A stretch of DNA of 64,000 nucleotides from Gigantopelta aegis (Eukaryota > Mollusca > Gastropoda > Neomphalida > Peltospiridae). This document shows, piece by piece, positions 1-11,870 of this stretch. Numbering within the stretch: position 1 is the stretch's first letter; each line of letters begins with the position of its first letter. The notes under the pieces were generated by a model. It worked only from the letters and a program-made list of their open reading frames with translations. It did no database searches and was not told where the DNA came from. Where the stretch lies: positions 32,470,008-32,534,007 of the forward strand of contig NC_054701.1 of assembly GCF_016097555.1 (NCBI RefSeq), read 5' to 3'. Both the position numbers and the translations under genes were made by a program.

Positions 1-639
1 TTATTTAAACTGAAAGAAAAACAGAGACAGATAAAAATAAAACAAACGTTTTACACCTTAATTGACAGTCATTCCAGTTCACAATTGTCACATTGTTACA
101 AAAAATAAAAGCGAAATAAGATTGTGTGTGCACAGTCTACCTGAGAAAAAAATCTATCTTAGCCATGCATGATATTGAACATGTAGATCTATGCATCTGC
201 CGTACTGTGCCACTCAAGAAAACAATTCCAAAACTGATCATGAGATGGGTCATGTTTGATCGTTAATTTTTTAAGTAATATTTTTAACAAGACAAAAAAA
301 AAAGTACTAAAATAATGCTTGGACAATAGTGTAGTGTTTATGGGCTATAAAGTTAGGTCATGGGCAGTCCACATCTACTGTGCTGAATCACCGAACATGC
401 AACTCGTTTTGGATAAAAGGGTGTTTCTACATTTATGCACAATTTTTAAAATGTTTATTTACATAAAATAATTTGTAGTGTATTTCAGATTATCCATCGC
501 TTCATTGGTGAGAGACAGATTTTATTAAGTATTTTAGTGTTCACATAGAAAATGGTCTTTGAATGCTTAGGTGCGCTGATACACCGGACAGCACTATATA
601 TATATTTTTTTTTTTTTTTGTTGAAGTTAACGACGTATA

Positions 640-685
640 TAGCTTGGTGTGCTCTAGTGCTGTCGTTAAACAAAACAAACTTTTA
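640..685 (+). repeat. SINE 3'-tail fragment
   Basis: gtgtgctctagtgctgtcgt then taaacaaaacaaactttt, the type-A tail of the window's SINEs. Rest absent. Confidence 0.6.
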
Positions 686-1623
686 CAGCATATATTTTAA
701 CAAAGTGTAGGGGCGGGGGGTAATTTTTCATCTACATACAGCTTCATTCTATTACATATCAAGCTCACAACAACACACTATTTTGAAATTTCTTTGCAAG
801 CTACCGATTCATTTTAAATTTTATGAGAAACACCTTTTTGTTCCTTGCCCTGTGATCATCGAAATCAATTTTTGGTTCCATGATTTAGCAAATATGCTAC
901 TGGAAACAGTTTCCGTGACATGCTGTAGCTTGCCGTGTTAACTTCCTGCAAAATCTTCATTTTATTCCATATTTATTTTATTCAGTAAGAATGATTCAAA
1001 TGAAAGGTATAAAATGAGTAAAATTTAAGCTTTTTTTGGTGCATAATGGACTAAGAGGTAGTCCTGTTACCAAATGAAGAGTTTGTGCTTTTTAATATCT
1101 GCGTTTTTGCAAGTGGATTACTATACAAAATTTTACATTGTTGGAGTAGTCTAAGCCAAAAATAAATCCTTCACGTTATGACGTCACTGTGCTGAAAAAC
1201 ATACATGTTAAAAATTGCTCATTGATTGACTTTTCAGCACACTCAATACCCGTGTGCAGAATCACATATATGGAAAAAGTCTTATGTAAATACACTGTAT
1301 TGATAAACTTGTGCTCATGAAATTGCGTTAAAATCAGTGGAAAACAGGCCTTATTTTCTAACAAAATGCCAATAACTACATTAATTTTATTTGCCAAATT
1401 AAAATAAAATTGGCGTATTTGGTGACTGCTAGTACTAGCCCTGATATAAGTTTGAATACCAGTCAGTAAAAAATTGAATTTGTATTTATAAATAAATGTA
1501 ACATAAATCAAACCAAATTCCAATTGAGGGCAGAGTATGGAAGTGTTTTCAGACATTTGAATTTACTCACACTGTATAAAAACTTCTTAAAACTGAATAG
1601 TTTAATTAATTGTATTTTTTTAG
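686..1623. other. PPP4R2 intron, no further feature
   Basis: AT-rich intronic sequence. A minus-strand open frame at 1176-1556 has no domain or homology I can recognise and is most likely chance. Confidence 0.5.
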
Positions 1624-1794
1624 ATTTCCATGGCCAAGGCTAAAACCGTTGCTGGTGTCGAAGTTGGATGAGGTTATGAAACATTTTAACCAAGAAGTTC
1701 CTGGTGATCATTTTTCCATGTGCCCCAATGTTGAGAACGTTCGGTATGATGACATGCGAAGCCGGATTTTGTCATCCTTGGATGCCTTTCATGG
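1624..1794 (+). CDS. PPP4R2: PPP4R2 exon (core domain, first exon in window)
   Basis: Acceptor is T-rich then tag at 1621-1623; donor is gtatgt at 1795. It reads [20 protein letters not shown] onward to DAFHG and aligns with the W-x-x-x-K...KLxxVMxxF stretch of human PPP4R2. It begins on the third base of a codon and ends two bases into the next. Confidence 0.9.
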
Positions 1795-4700
1795 GTATGT
1801 TGTGTAGTGGTTCATTTGGTTTTCATATAATTGTCTTTAGTTTGGCAGAAAAAATATTTTGATTAAGCAATGTCATTACTAATTTCATGTGCATTTCACG
1901 GAACATTTTGTTGGTATCACTACACGATTCGCTATATACACAGGTTTAAGAATTCACAATTTTAAAACATTAAACAGTATTTGCTGATCAATTTTCAATT
2001 GACTAGATATATTGTTTATCAAGATTTTGAAAACAAAATGTTCCTTGTATGTTCAATTTGATTGTGTGCTGATGCTAAACTCATAGATTTTCTCACCAGT
2101 GACAGCACAAAATGTTCCCTGTATGTTCAATTTGATTGTGTGCTGATGCTAAACTCATAGATTTTCTCACCAGTTTGCTGTCACTGTTTAGAAACCAATG
2201 GCTAGAGAACAAAAGTTACTCACAAAGGCGAATGTTTTACTCATTATTTTGATACATATATTTGTTTAAAGGAGATCACTAATTTATAGTGGAAGAAAGA
2301 CTGCCAAATATTTGTACCAGTATTTAAAAAAATTAAATGCAGGTCCTAATCTAGAATTGAAAAAGTAGAAGTGACTTCACTCTTTCCAGGAGAAAGGGAA
2401 AACGTTTGATAAATTAGGTGAAGTGAATATTTATTGGTACATTTTGTAATGTTTCTTCATGTTCATGTTTATTCAGAAAGATTGCAAATTGTACACTCGA
2501 TTCAAAGTGTAATATTTTGTTATTAAATACTACTAATTCTGGGAATAAAGTTTAAGCAAATGGTTGAATTTGTTTTATTAAAATACGATAGTTTTAAGCA
2601 GGGATTCTAGATTATGGTAGCCCCACTCCTATGGCTAGTGATATTCAATGTTGGGCTAGTTAATAACTACTATTGTCATGCCCAATGGCTAATGAATTTT
2701 TTAGTCAAATGTTGCAGTTGTCTATTTTGTAAATATTAATATCCTGACCCCACCCCCAATATTAGTGTTTTTAAGCTCTATCTCCCTCTTCAGATGACAT
2801 ATCCCATTATTACTATTATTTAGTAAAATTGTATTTACTTAAAGTAAAGTAGGGCTAGTGGATTTATAATTATGGCTAGTAAATGTTTAAAATCACTGAT
2901 CCCATGGCTAGTGGATTTTATAAACATTGTAGAAGCCCTATTATAAGGAACTTATAATTAATATGTTGTTATGTTAAAAGTAAAATAATAATTAGTATTT
3001 TCTGTTAGTGGAAATTAATCCAGATGAGAGCTAATCACTGCTTGACCAGGCGCAAAGCAGCACTTCATATTTACTCGCCAAATGGCTAGTAGATGAAAAC
3101 AAATCACTAGCCAATTCAGTATTGTTATTCCCTAGGCAACATATCAAGTATTAATATCAATATACATGAATGAAAGAATTTTAATGTTTTCTGTTGTGTA
3201 CCTTGTAAACACTATTTAAAAGGAAAGCATTTGTTTTGCAGAAGAAAACTACAATTGTCAAGTCAAAAAAAAAAAAAAATCATAAATATTATGGTTTTCA
3301 GAGAACAGCATCTGTCTTTTTTAAATTATTATATTTTTTAATTTTATTAATTATTATATTTATTTTAATATAGTTTTGAAATGTTTTTGAGAGTTCTTTC
3401 ACAATCAGAACATTTCGGTGTCATGATGAGCCTTTCCAATTGTATTTAATAAAACATTCATTAACACCGAGATTATCAAATTGGCCAAATTTCTGAAGTT
3501 GATATCCCATTTGGAATACCTTGGGCAGGGAACATTTTGTTAGTATCATGTTGTGATTCACTATGCAAGATTCAGAGATAACTATACAATTTTAAAACAT
3601 TAAACAGTAATTGATAATCAATTTTCGCTAATTAAGATTTTCAAGAAAAGAAATTCCATGTTGGGCAACTTAGGTTATCTTACATTATGTGTAATTTGCA
3701 AACAGTCCGAAACGTGAAAGTTTATAGTTTGTCATCTGACGGTTACTGTAAAATAAAATTTATGCTAATGACAGCCAGATATGATGAAATAATCTATTTG
3801 CCAAAAGACAGGTGTTTTATACATTTTAATCGCCATAATAGAATGTCACTTGTGTAGGTGAGTGTATTACTTTCAATCGTGCACCTTACTTGATCAGTCA
3901 TTGTAAACAGTGTTGATGTACTGTCTGGTGCCAGAATAAAATAATGGACTGACATTGTTCTATGACACTCATCAAGTCTGTGACTTAAGTCTGTTGTATG
4001 ATTTTGTTTATGAAATCAGATTAGGTCCAAAATATTTTTATGATTTCAACTTCTCATTACTGCTAATAACTAGCCAACTGAGCAAAGTTTTGGCAAAAAG
4101 CACTCCATTTCACAGGGTAGATAAGGCCTGAAAATAGTTAAAATTTTGTGCAGTTGTAATGCTGTTCCAATGATCAGTTATAATAAAAAATTGATCTAAA
4201 TTTGGTTCTACCAATGTGATGGGTGATTACAAAAATCCATAACAATTCCCCTACCCCTCCCTAGATATTGAATTGTTGGGATTTTTCCTGATGACTAGTA
4301 ACTTTTCAAGGCTACTAGTTTGCTAGGCAGGTGAAAATATTTCTTAACATCAGCCCCTGATCTATCCTGGTGAATACAACAGACTTGTGCTTGATGCTAA
4401 TAATTCAGATTCATCTTAAAGTGACAGACCCTAGTTTTTAAACCAGGGCTTACGCAATCGGGCCAAGTAAGCCCAAACTTCACTTTGACCAGCTTGACTT
4501 CGTCATGCCAGTCACTGTACGGCAAAATCTGTGTTGCCTTTGAAAAATAGTGACCACTTGTATTGTACACAATCACGGATGATTAATAAATCAATGTGCT
4601 CTAGTGGTGTTATTAAAAATACAAAACGTTATCATGTACTGTTACAGATCAAGTTTAACTTTCATGGCAATTTTCCAATTTTTCAGTTATGGCTTTTTAA

Positions 4701-7700
4701 ATTTAGGTGATAAGAAAATGTATTGGGCTCTGTAGGGGAGATGTAAATGCTTGAGCAGTTGTCTCAGAATTTTTATTTAACTTTCTATCCTTTTTCTTCA
4801 TTTTTTCAGTGCTCCATTTACCATCCAGCGTTTGTGTGAACTCATCACAAACCCAAAGAGACATTACAATAGAAGTGACAAGTTTCTTCGAGGCATAGAA
4901 AAGGTACTAGTATCTACTGAACCTATATAATTTTTGTCTTTCGTGGTTTTCTGTGGTGCTATTGGCTTTTTTCCTCACCCTGTTGCAAGGGTGTTAAGAT
5001 TCTTGTGGTGTTTTTCTCTGAGCAGGTGATGACAGCATTTGCTAACAAGTATCGTTTAAAACATTCTTTGATACTTACACAAACCATTTCCCATTGTATG
5101 TATGTGTGTGTGCGCGGGCACACGTGTGTGTATGAGGTTCTTCTATGGGTGTATCTTTCTGTTATGCGTTGTTAAGCCTTCATCCATGCTTTAATAATAT
5201 TTAATAATAAAATTAAAATAATTTATACATTATTGAAACATTTTAAACATTCCTTCATTATTAACCATAGACTCATACACTGTGCTGTTGTTTGTTCATA
5301 TATATTCGACATCTATTTATTCATTCTAACCAGTTATTTTTAGTTACTATATAATACTAAAAGACAGTGTGTGCTCTTCTAACTTTTAAGAAAGACTACT
5401 GAAAGATCACTTGCAGTCAGAAAATTATATTATTTTGGAATGCAAATGTTATTTTTAAAAATGTCCTTACCAGAATACATTTCTTTGATTCTCTTTTCAG
5501 AATGTTCTTGTTGTCAGCACAGTAGATCCATTTGGGAGGTAAGAATTCACCTACCTGATTAATCCATTTAAAATGGGGGAGGGGGGTGTGTAGCTCAGTG
5601 GTACAACGCTCGCCTGATGCGCGGTCGGTGGGCCCATTGGGCTATTTCTCATTCCAGCCAGTGCTCCACCTCTCGTGTAACAAAGGCTGTGGTATGTACT
5701 ATCCTGTCTGGGATGGTGCATATAAAAGATCCCTTGTTGCTAACCGGAAAGAGTAGCTCATGAAGTGGCTACAGTGGGTTTCCTCTCTCAATATCTGTGT
5801 GGTCCTTAACCATACGTCCAACCCATATAATCGTAAATAAAATGTGTTGAGTGTGTCGTTGAACCATTTTGTTCTTTCCATTTGAAATGGATGTGCAAAA
5901 GGTGAATGCAAGTTTCGAAATAGGAAGTAAAATATGGCCGACAGAAATATGGCCCGCTAGAAATAAAGACAGCATGTGGTGTGGGATAGTGTGTGAAACA
6001 TTAGAATCTTTGAGATGTATTTTAGAGCATTGTGGAATCAAAATATAATAGAATGTTGAGCTAAATAGCAGGTGAAATAATCGAATGTAAATCTGTCTCT
6101 TGAAAAATTACCTGCATTTTTTTTTAATGGTTTTAGCAGGTAAATAGAGGATACTCCCTTAGAATTTTGTGGTATCATAATTTATCAGCTTGAGTTGATA
6201 AAAGTATGAAATCAGAGGCTTATCATTCTTTACATTTGCGACTGTTGTAAACAAGGTCAGTAATGTGGGTTGAATGTCACTATATTTGTTAACTAGAAAA
6301 ACAAAAGTTATGTGAGGTCACTAATGTTAGTGCTGAAACATACACAGTGACATAACAAAAAGAAGCGATATCTCCCAGGAGAATATCACAGGAGATATCA
6401 CATATTATAGTGTCAGCGATATCTCCTACAAAAGCCTTTAAATAGATGGATGATAAATTTGTATTTCACCTGCTAGGTCTAAAAGAAAAGGACTGCTTTT
6501 TACAAGCTGCTATTTCGAGCCCTGGAATAGCATTAGTATGTCACAACCTAAACTGCTTTGACATATTATTGCAACAAGATGTAATTGAAAGTGATTTGTA
6601 ATGGGACAGTTGTTGCCGCATGCAGCGATTTGCTCATCACTGACTGTTTTACGGTTCCGTGTCATAAAATTGCTATTTCAATGTTCTGCATTAATTATTA
6701 ATATGCATTATTCATACTTGTACTTAAGTTGAAAATTTCCTTCTTTTTTTTATAGAAAAATTGTGTCTGAATCCAGAAATCTTGTGAATGGGTTAGACAC
6801 CAATGGCCAGGTAGAACTGCGAGATGGGGTTTCTGGTTCCAGTCGCCCACCTCTATGGGCGTCTAAGAATACTGTTGGTGTGTGGCCGTTCCACCCAGAG
6901 GGTGCCCACAACAGCACGATGGTGTGTCCCTTAGAAATCAGCACAGCCACTGACAAGGATTCAGGCCTACATGAGGAGCCCATGGATTCTACCGTTTCCA
7001 CCGTGCAAGACAGTAATGAAATTCTGCAGCACACTGAGGACATAACCAACTCACCTGCACTCCATCCAGTTCAGGAAGCCGTGGTTGAGACATCGTTGGC
7101 CCAGCCTGGTCCGGACTTGATGAATAGTTCAGTGGAGGAGATCACATCGGAGGCTGCTGTGGAAATCCATTCGGTTCTGGTCGAAAATTGTGCTATTCCA
7201 GAGTCGTTACCAGTATCAAATTTCTCGACAAATACTGTGGTGACATCCAATGTGGGCAAAGATAGTTTTGCCACCGAGGTAACCTCCGATGGCAGTTTGA
7301 CGGTGACCTCTCAGGGTGTGTGCGATACGGTTTTATCTGCCAGTAACACAGTTTCAGTAGTGACATCGGATACGGTGCAGGAATGTGTCCTAAGTTCACA
7401 GTCTTATGACGGTGGAACTTCTTCTGAAGTTGTTCTGGATTCTACAGTGAATAACCTTAGTTCGGAGCATGTACGAGTGGAGAATGTATCCCATGTGAGC
7501 GAGGGTGACAGTCAGCAACAAACAGTTACAGAAACAGTCGGTAGAACTGATCTGTGCGTGGGCAGTTCTGATCTACAGGAAGCATCTCTCCATGACAGTT
7601 CTGAAGTAGAGATTAGTACCTGTAGCTCTGTGGTGAGCTCGTCTGAAACAGTCACAAAGGAGCCTCAAGACTCGCCTGCTGTGATCCAGCCCACTAGTTC

Positions 7701-10700
7701 TACTGGTCACCTGGCAGATGAACCACAGTCGGGTGTGGCTGCAGATGAGGCACAGAAGCTGGTAGACAAGGACACTGGATCTGGGAATGGTAATGATGTT
7801 TAGACTAATTAATGTTTGGATTTATTTGCAGGCATCAAAATGAATCATGAACGGTTGTTCGGGTTACTAGGTTACAACGTGTCAAGAAACTTGATTCATT
7901 CTCCACAAAAATATTTGAACAAAAACACCATCATAGATTTTTTATCAGTGATGTATGATTTAATTGAGGATCGTCTGTTATTTCTTTTACATTCATCAGG
8001 GTATGAAAAAAAAAATCATCTGCAAACTGCGGATGATTTTTTTGGTACAAATTTGAATGATATTTGCTAATAATAACACTAAAAAAAGTTCAGACTTTAT
8101 TTTAAATTACTTTTGGTCCATAAACAATAACGCTTAGTAAGATATCTTGCGCATGTAAAATGGCGTCATCAGATATGATGTTCCCTGACGATGCAATTTT
8201 TATGTTCATCGAGAATTGAACAGACTCCTGTTGCTATGTCTGGACCAATGGGATGACATTATGTTGAAATGAATTTAACAGAAATTTTATTATATGTAAC
8301 TAAAACACACAACTATTAGTCCAATGAGAAGAGTGATAATAATTCATAACAGTAAAAACATCAGAATGTTTGTGAAGGAATGAAAATGGGAGTTGTTATC
8401 TTCATAACTGTCATAACCTATAGGTGCCAGGCCTATTATATTTTGCTTATTTCAATGCCAATTTTTAGGGTGAGTTGGGCATTTTGTATCTTGAAAGAAC
8501 CATGTACAAATATGTGACTGTCTACATATTTTTCATTTTGCACAGGAATATTGTTTCTTAACAACTTTTGTTCTCCATTTTTATTCCATGCCATGCCAAT
8601 ATTGTGTGTTCTAATTTTAATCCAACTCACTTTTCATTATTTTTTTCACAAACAGATAATTTTGGTTTAAACAATGCAATAAAAAATTATTATAAAACAA
8701 AAATGGAATGCCTATCAACAAACCTAATGCTGAACATTTGTACCCCATTGTGATTTTAATATCGGGATCTAAACTTTAGTCTTTACATTTTACCACATCA
8801 GCAATTCTTGATAGTTTTATTATCTTAAATAGGAAGTACCCTTAGGCCAAACAAAAAAAATCATTTGTTTCCGGTCACCCGACCGACCCTAAATTTTGCC
8901 ACCGACCCTGAACTTTTTTTTCTTCTGCTGGGGTGGGGTGGGGGGAAGCGCACAGAGAAGTTGTGGTCGCGGATCGACTTTTTGGCACCTTATGCCATGC
9001 CCTAGACCCAATCACTGGCGTTGTTAGAGACTGGACCCAGACTAGACATGCCTGGACGTTGAATGGATATAAGCATAACTAATTTGTTTGAAATTGGAAT
9101 CATTAACCAGTGTTCTACGTTGCGACCAAAATGGTCGCCAATGCGACCAAAATGTTGGCGTGGTGACCGATTGAATTTATTATCGTCACCATCTGGCGAC
9201 TGACTCCAAAATAAGTATTAAATTATTTGCCATGTGCGTTCAGAGTCCTAGCAGCGAAAACAAATGAAATTTGTTGACATCATTGTGCAGTCGGAACATT
9301 TCACTATTTACGAAGTTGTCCGATTGATCACTGTGAATTCCGTATTAATTGTCGGTACAATTCGGAACTCATCGTTGATTTTAGTAATTTGGCGAAAACA
9401 TTCCAGATACTTACAGCACATTCATAAATGATGCAAAATGAGTAGTGTCGCACTGTGGCGAGTAACATTTTAAGCTTGGCTAGTAAATTTTTTTTGTCCA
9501 CTAGCCAAAGAAGAGTAAGTTATTAAACCGAATGTAGAACACTGTTAATAACACATGCTCTTATTAGGTACCACGGTAATTGGTGACACACGAGATCGCA
9601 TGACAGTATGGTAACGTGTGTGGCGATTAAACAGCTTTTATTACAAACTGCTAAATACTGTAGGCCTATAGAGGAAAATATATCGTATTATCGTAACTCC
9701 AGTCATCTCATACAATGTAGGTTTATTTTCCAAAAACAACAATGTGCGATCTCAACAAAACAATCAAGGATTTCTCGATACTACATGCACAGACTACAAG
9801 TCATCGCGTTTTCGTTGTTGGCTACTGCTTAGGCCTAGTACCCAGAATTTGTTAATATACACGGGTGTAGCCTGTAGGAAGATACCAAAAAGTGGGGTGG
9901 GTGGGTACACACATGTATAAAATTAATATATAAACCATCAATACCCCCTTCCCCGCTTCCTACGCCATTGATGTAGATAGGCCTATCAACTGTTGAGCAT
10001 GGGTAATAATTAAATAAACAGAATATTCAAGAATAACCACACACATTAAACAGTTGACATTTATTTCAGTGTTTCAGTTAATTGGGAATAAATTAATTTG
10101 AGTGATTTTAGCATGGGTCCGTTCAATAGGCTAATAAACATTAAAACTATAAGTCCGTCCCACAGGGAACGCCTTAGTCCGAGTATTCTGATTGTAAGAG
10201 AGCTAGACGGACATTTGAACATAAACACGCTCTCATTATTTATGTCCAAATGTTCGTCTAGCTCTCTTACAGTCAGAGTACTCGGGCTAGGAACGCCTTT
10301 TTTATTATTATGAAATTTACTACAAGTTATTCATTTCTAAGCCGATTGATTTGTAAATTGCACACAAAATTAGTATTGTTTTGTTATTTCCAATAGTTGG
10401 ACAAATCTGTGAAGTTTTTGTGCAGTCATCTACTGACTGGATAAATCTGTGAACTTTTTGTGCAAACATCTATTGACCAACTTGGACAAATTTGTGCAGT
10501 CATCCTCTGACAAAACTGGACAAAGCTGTGAAGTTTCTGTGCAGTCATCTACTGACTTTTATTGATGAAAGGAATAGTTTGAACTTTTTTAGTTTTCCTG
10601 TCTTTTGAAAATGGCATGTGAAACTTAAAACTGACATTGACAGTGAGATTGTTTTTATTTCTCTCTGGCTGCAAAGAGTAAACTAAGATTTTTCAGACAG

Positions 10701-11870
10701 CTTGCCTTCATGTCTTTCATCTTGAGACAAACACATTTAAGGTAGGGTAACCTTTCTTTGAACTAAAAAAAAAAAAAAAAAATCCTACCTACCTACTTTA
10801 CTTTTTTGGGCCATGTTACCTGAAACAAACTTCTTTCTTATTTTGGCCTTAAGTTAATCATCTATAGTCTGTCTCATCCTCCTACAAAAATGTTTTTTTT
10901 TAAAAATAATTTCATTTGGTTTGACTTGAGAAAAAAAGTAAAATTGTTTTGGAAATAAACAAAAAAATACTATTTTTGTGTGCAATTTAGAAAATTATTG
11001 ACTCTGAAATAAATAACTTGTAGTAAATTCCATAGTATGAAACAAGGCGTTCCCTGTGGGACGGACTATAGTATTATAACATTCTTTGGTCCTTTTTTGT
11101 TTTTTCAAAAATGTTTGATATTATCTCAATAATATTATAATTCTATATATGCGTGTGTGTGTTCTATTTCAGATGCTGAAGGTATCTGTTCTCCGGATGG
11201 AGTGGAAAACACATCTAGTGCATCAGTGGAAGTAGTTACATCAGGTAGTTCTCAGAGTGACGTGTGCCATGCATCACTGACAAAACCAGACAGTACGTTG
11301 ACAGCTGATTCTGTCTCAACAGCAGACTGCAGTGTTGCGAAGCCAGATACTTCTGATAGTAAAGCAATAGATACTGACAAGACAGATTCGGGTGATTGTG
11401 AAGGAAGGGTGGATGTGGGCAAGCCAGACTCGGATGGTTCTGATGAGTGTGTTAAAACAAACTCTGGGGAAATGCCAGTGACAGACAAGCCCGAGTCTGG
11501 TGATTCTGAAAGTACAGCAGGAACAGACAAACTTGAGTCTGGAGATCGTGAAGCATTGACAAATAATCCAAACTCTGGAGTTGGTGATGAAATGGCTGTA
11601 CCATCTTCCTGTGAGTCTGATCGGGACGTGAGTTTGGACTGTAGCAGTACGGTGGAAGAGGTGTCACATGCTAAAGACACCAGTGGTGAATCAGTCACTC
11701 CCAACACACAAGAAGAAGAAGATAAACCTGCAGCAGCTACTGTGACAGAGATCATGTCTGTTGAAACCACAATAAAAACTGACAGCTCGGTTTCTGACAA
11801 CACGGCCAATATGGAATCTGTCCAGGACCAGACTTCTACAAGATCAGTAGAACCCATGGAACAGGACTGA
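1624..11870 (+). CDS. PPP4R2: Protein phosphatase 4 regulatory subunit 2 gene (5'-incomplete, 5 exons in window)
   Basis: PPP4R2 is the regulatory subunit that, with PPP4R3, directs the PP4 catalytic subunit in DNA-damage signalling and snRNP/centrosome processes, mainly in the nucleus. Seen: exons at 1624-1794, 4810-4903, 5501-5538, 6756-7789 and 11173-11870, all with AG/GT borders and compatible phases (gg|t, codon-exact, ag|a, g|at). The first three encode the conserved PPP4R2 core: [20 protein letters not shown], then [20 protein letters not shown] and [15 protein letters not shown], nearly residue for residue like human. The protein ends in EPMEQD, identical to the human C-terminus. The long tail (about 575 residues) is Ser/Thr/Val/Asp-rich, low-complexity and longer than the human tail; part of the last exon is a degenerate repeat around K-P-(D/E)-S-G-D. 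I do not see the basic KRLRF motif of the vertebrate tail. The start codon and N-terminal helix are left of the window. Confidence 0.93.
2036..2174. repeat. 74-bp tandem duplication in PPP4R2 intron
   Basis: Two head-to-tail copies of a segment running from aaaatgttcc to tctcaccagt, offset by 74 bases and almost identical. Flanking sequence around 1899-2000 is also similar to 3530-3640, so this lies in a local dispersed duplication. Confidence 0.8.
2598..2940. mobile_element. MITE-like repeat rich in GGCTAGT motifs
   Basis: Ends are loosely inverted: gcagggattctag on the left, gtagaagccct on the right. TTAA lies at 2594-2597 on the left only. The interior repeats ggctagtg several times, as does the element at 9107-9544, which suggests related non-autonomous DNA transposons. 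The boundaries are approximate. Confidence 0.4.
4576..4627 (+). repeat. SINE 3'-tail fragment
   Basis: gatgattaataaatcaatgt and gctctagtggtgttatta: type-A tail only. Confidence 0.65.
4810..4903 (+). CDS. PPP4R2: PPP4R2 exon ([11 protein letters not shown] segment)
   Basis: Acceptor ttttttcag, donor gtacta. Translation [20 protein letters not shown] then [11 protein letters not shown] is the most conserved part of the family (human [20 protein letters not shown]). The phase joins exactly to both neighbours. Confidence 0.95.
5501..5538 (+). CDS. PPP4R2: PPP4R2 short exon
   Basis: A 38-base exon between ctcttttcag and gtaaga, encoding [12 protein letters not shown] plus two bases of an Arg codon. 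It corresponds to human NVMVVSCVYP. Confidence 0.88.
5583..5880 (+). repeat. tRNA-derived SINE, type-B tail
   Basis: Head gtgtagctcagtggtac (A-box), core ttctcattccagccagtg, gatggtgcatataaaagatc, tail aataaaatgtgttgagtg. In PPP4R2 intron 3. Confidence 0.88.
6066..6475. mobile_element. MITE with TAGCAGGTGAAATA terminal inverted repeats
   Basis: TAGCAGGTGAAATA at 6066-6079 is exactly inverted at 6462-6475. The interior holds an agcaggtaaatag variant and palindromic gatatctcc runs. No target duplication is obvious and no ORF is present. Confidence 0.6.
6756..7789 (+). CDS. PPP4R2: PPP4R2 large tail exon 1
   Basis: Acceptor tttttttatag, donor gtaatg at 7790; the exon ends on the first base of a codon. 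It encodes about 344 residues beginning [17 protein letters not shown], then a Ser/Thr/Val-rich acidic tail without a recognised domain. If the donor were not used, the frame would stop at 7801-7803, giving a short isoform without the EPMEQD end. Confidence 0.85.
7790..9100. other. PPP4R2 intron, left part
   Basis: AT-rich, with a G-rich dispersed repeat near 8840-9000 (cgaccgaccctaaa, then ggggtggggtgggggg). The frame at 7816-8070 lacks support. Confidence 0.4.
9107..9544. mobile_element. TTAA-flanked MITE (piggyBac-type target)
   Basis: The ends CCAGTGTTCTAC and GTAGAACACTG are inverted repeats, and both sides carry TTAA (9103-9106 and 9545-9548). A TTAA target duplication is typical of piggyBac-like elements. 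The 438-bp interior is non-coding; the family assignment is inferred. Confidence 0.7.
10142..10397 (+). mobile_element. Partial CTATAGTC-family MITE, interrupted
   Basis: The left end ctataagtccgtcccaca plus following sequence match, in inverse orientation, the complete copy at 10862-11071. The copy is split by the 115-bp hairpin element at 10175-10289 and its right end is lost in a minisatellite. Confidence 0.65.
10175..10289. mobile_element. 115-bp foldback MITE with exact 9-bp target duplication
   Basis: It is almost entirely palindromic: two arms of about 51 bp (10175-10225 and 10239-10289) differ at five sites, all transitions, around a 13-nt loop. GGAACGCCT flanks it exactly on both sides (10166-10174, 10290-10298). 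A 9-bp duplication is typical of Mutator-like elements; class by inference. Confidence 0.8.
10398..10560. repeat. Degenerate ~40-bp minisatellite
   Basis: Four imperfect units built on ggacaaatctgtgaag and gcagtcatctactgac, with shorter and longer variants. Confidence 0.65.
10862..11071 (-). mobile_element. Complete 210-bp CTATAGTC-family MITE
   Basis: Inverted termini follow CTATAGTCYGTCYCA on both ends (10862 onward and 11057-11071). The interior matches the inverted partial copy at 10142-10397, the fragment near 38570-38628 and the disrupted copy at 58374-58780. No coding capacity. Confidence 0.75.
11173..11870 (+). CDS. PPP4R2: PPP4R2 terminal coding exon
   Basis: Acceptor ttctatttcag. 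The g|at phase joins to the previous exon as Asp. It encodes about 232 Asp/Ser/Thr-rich residues and ends SVEPMEQD-stop (tga at 11868-11870). The last six residues equal the human PPP4R2 C-terminus. Confidence 0.92.

Noticed and set aside
1176-1556. 126-codon minus-strand frame in PPP4R2 intron
   Set aside because: AT-rich, no motif, no start context; chance open frame.
7816-8070. 84-codon frame after the PPP4R2 tail exon, with a tttatttgcag acceptor-like site
   Set aside because: No homology, poor codon use, and the phase-matched exon at 11173 ends in the conserved EPMEQD.
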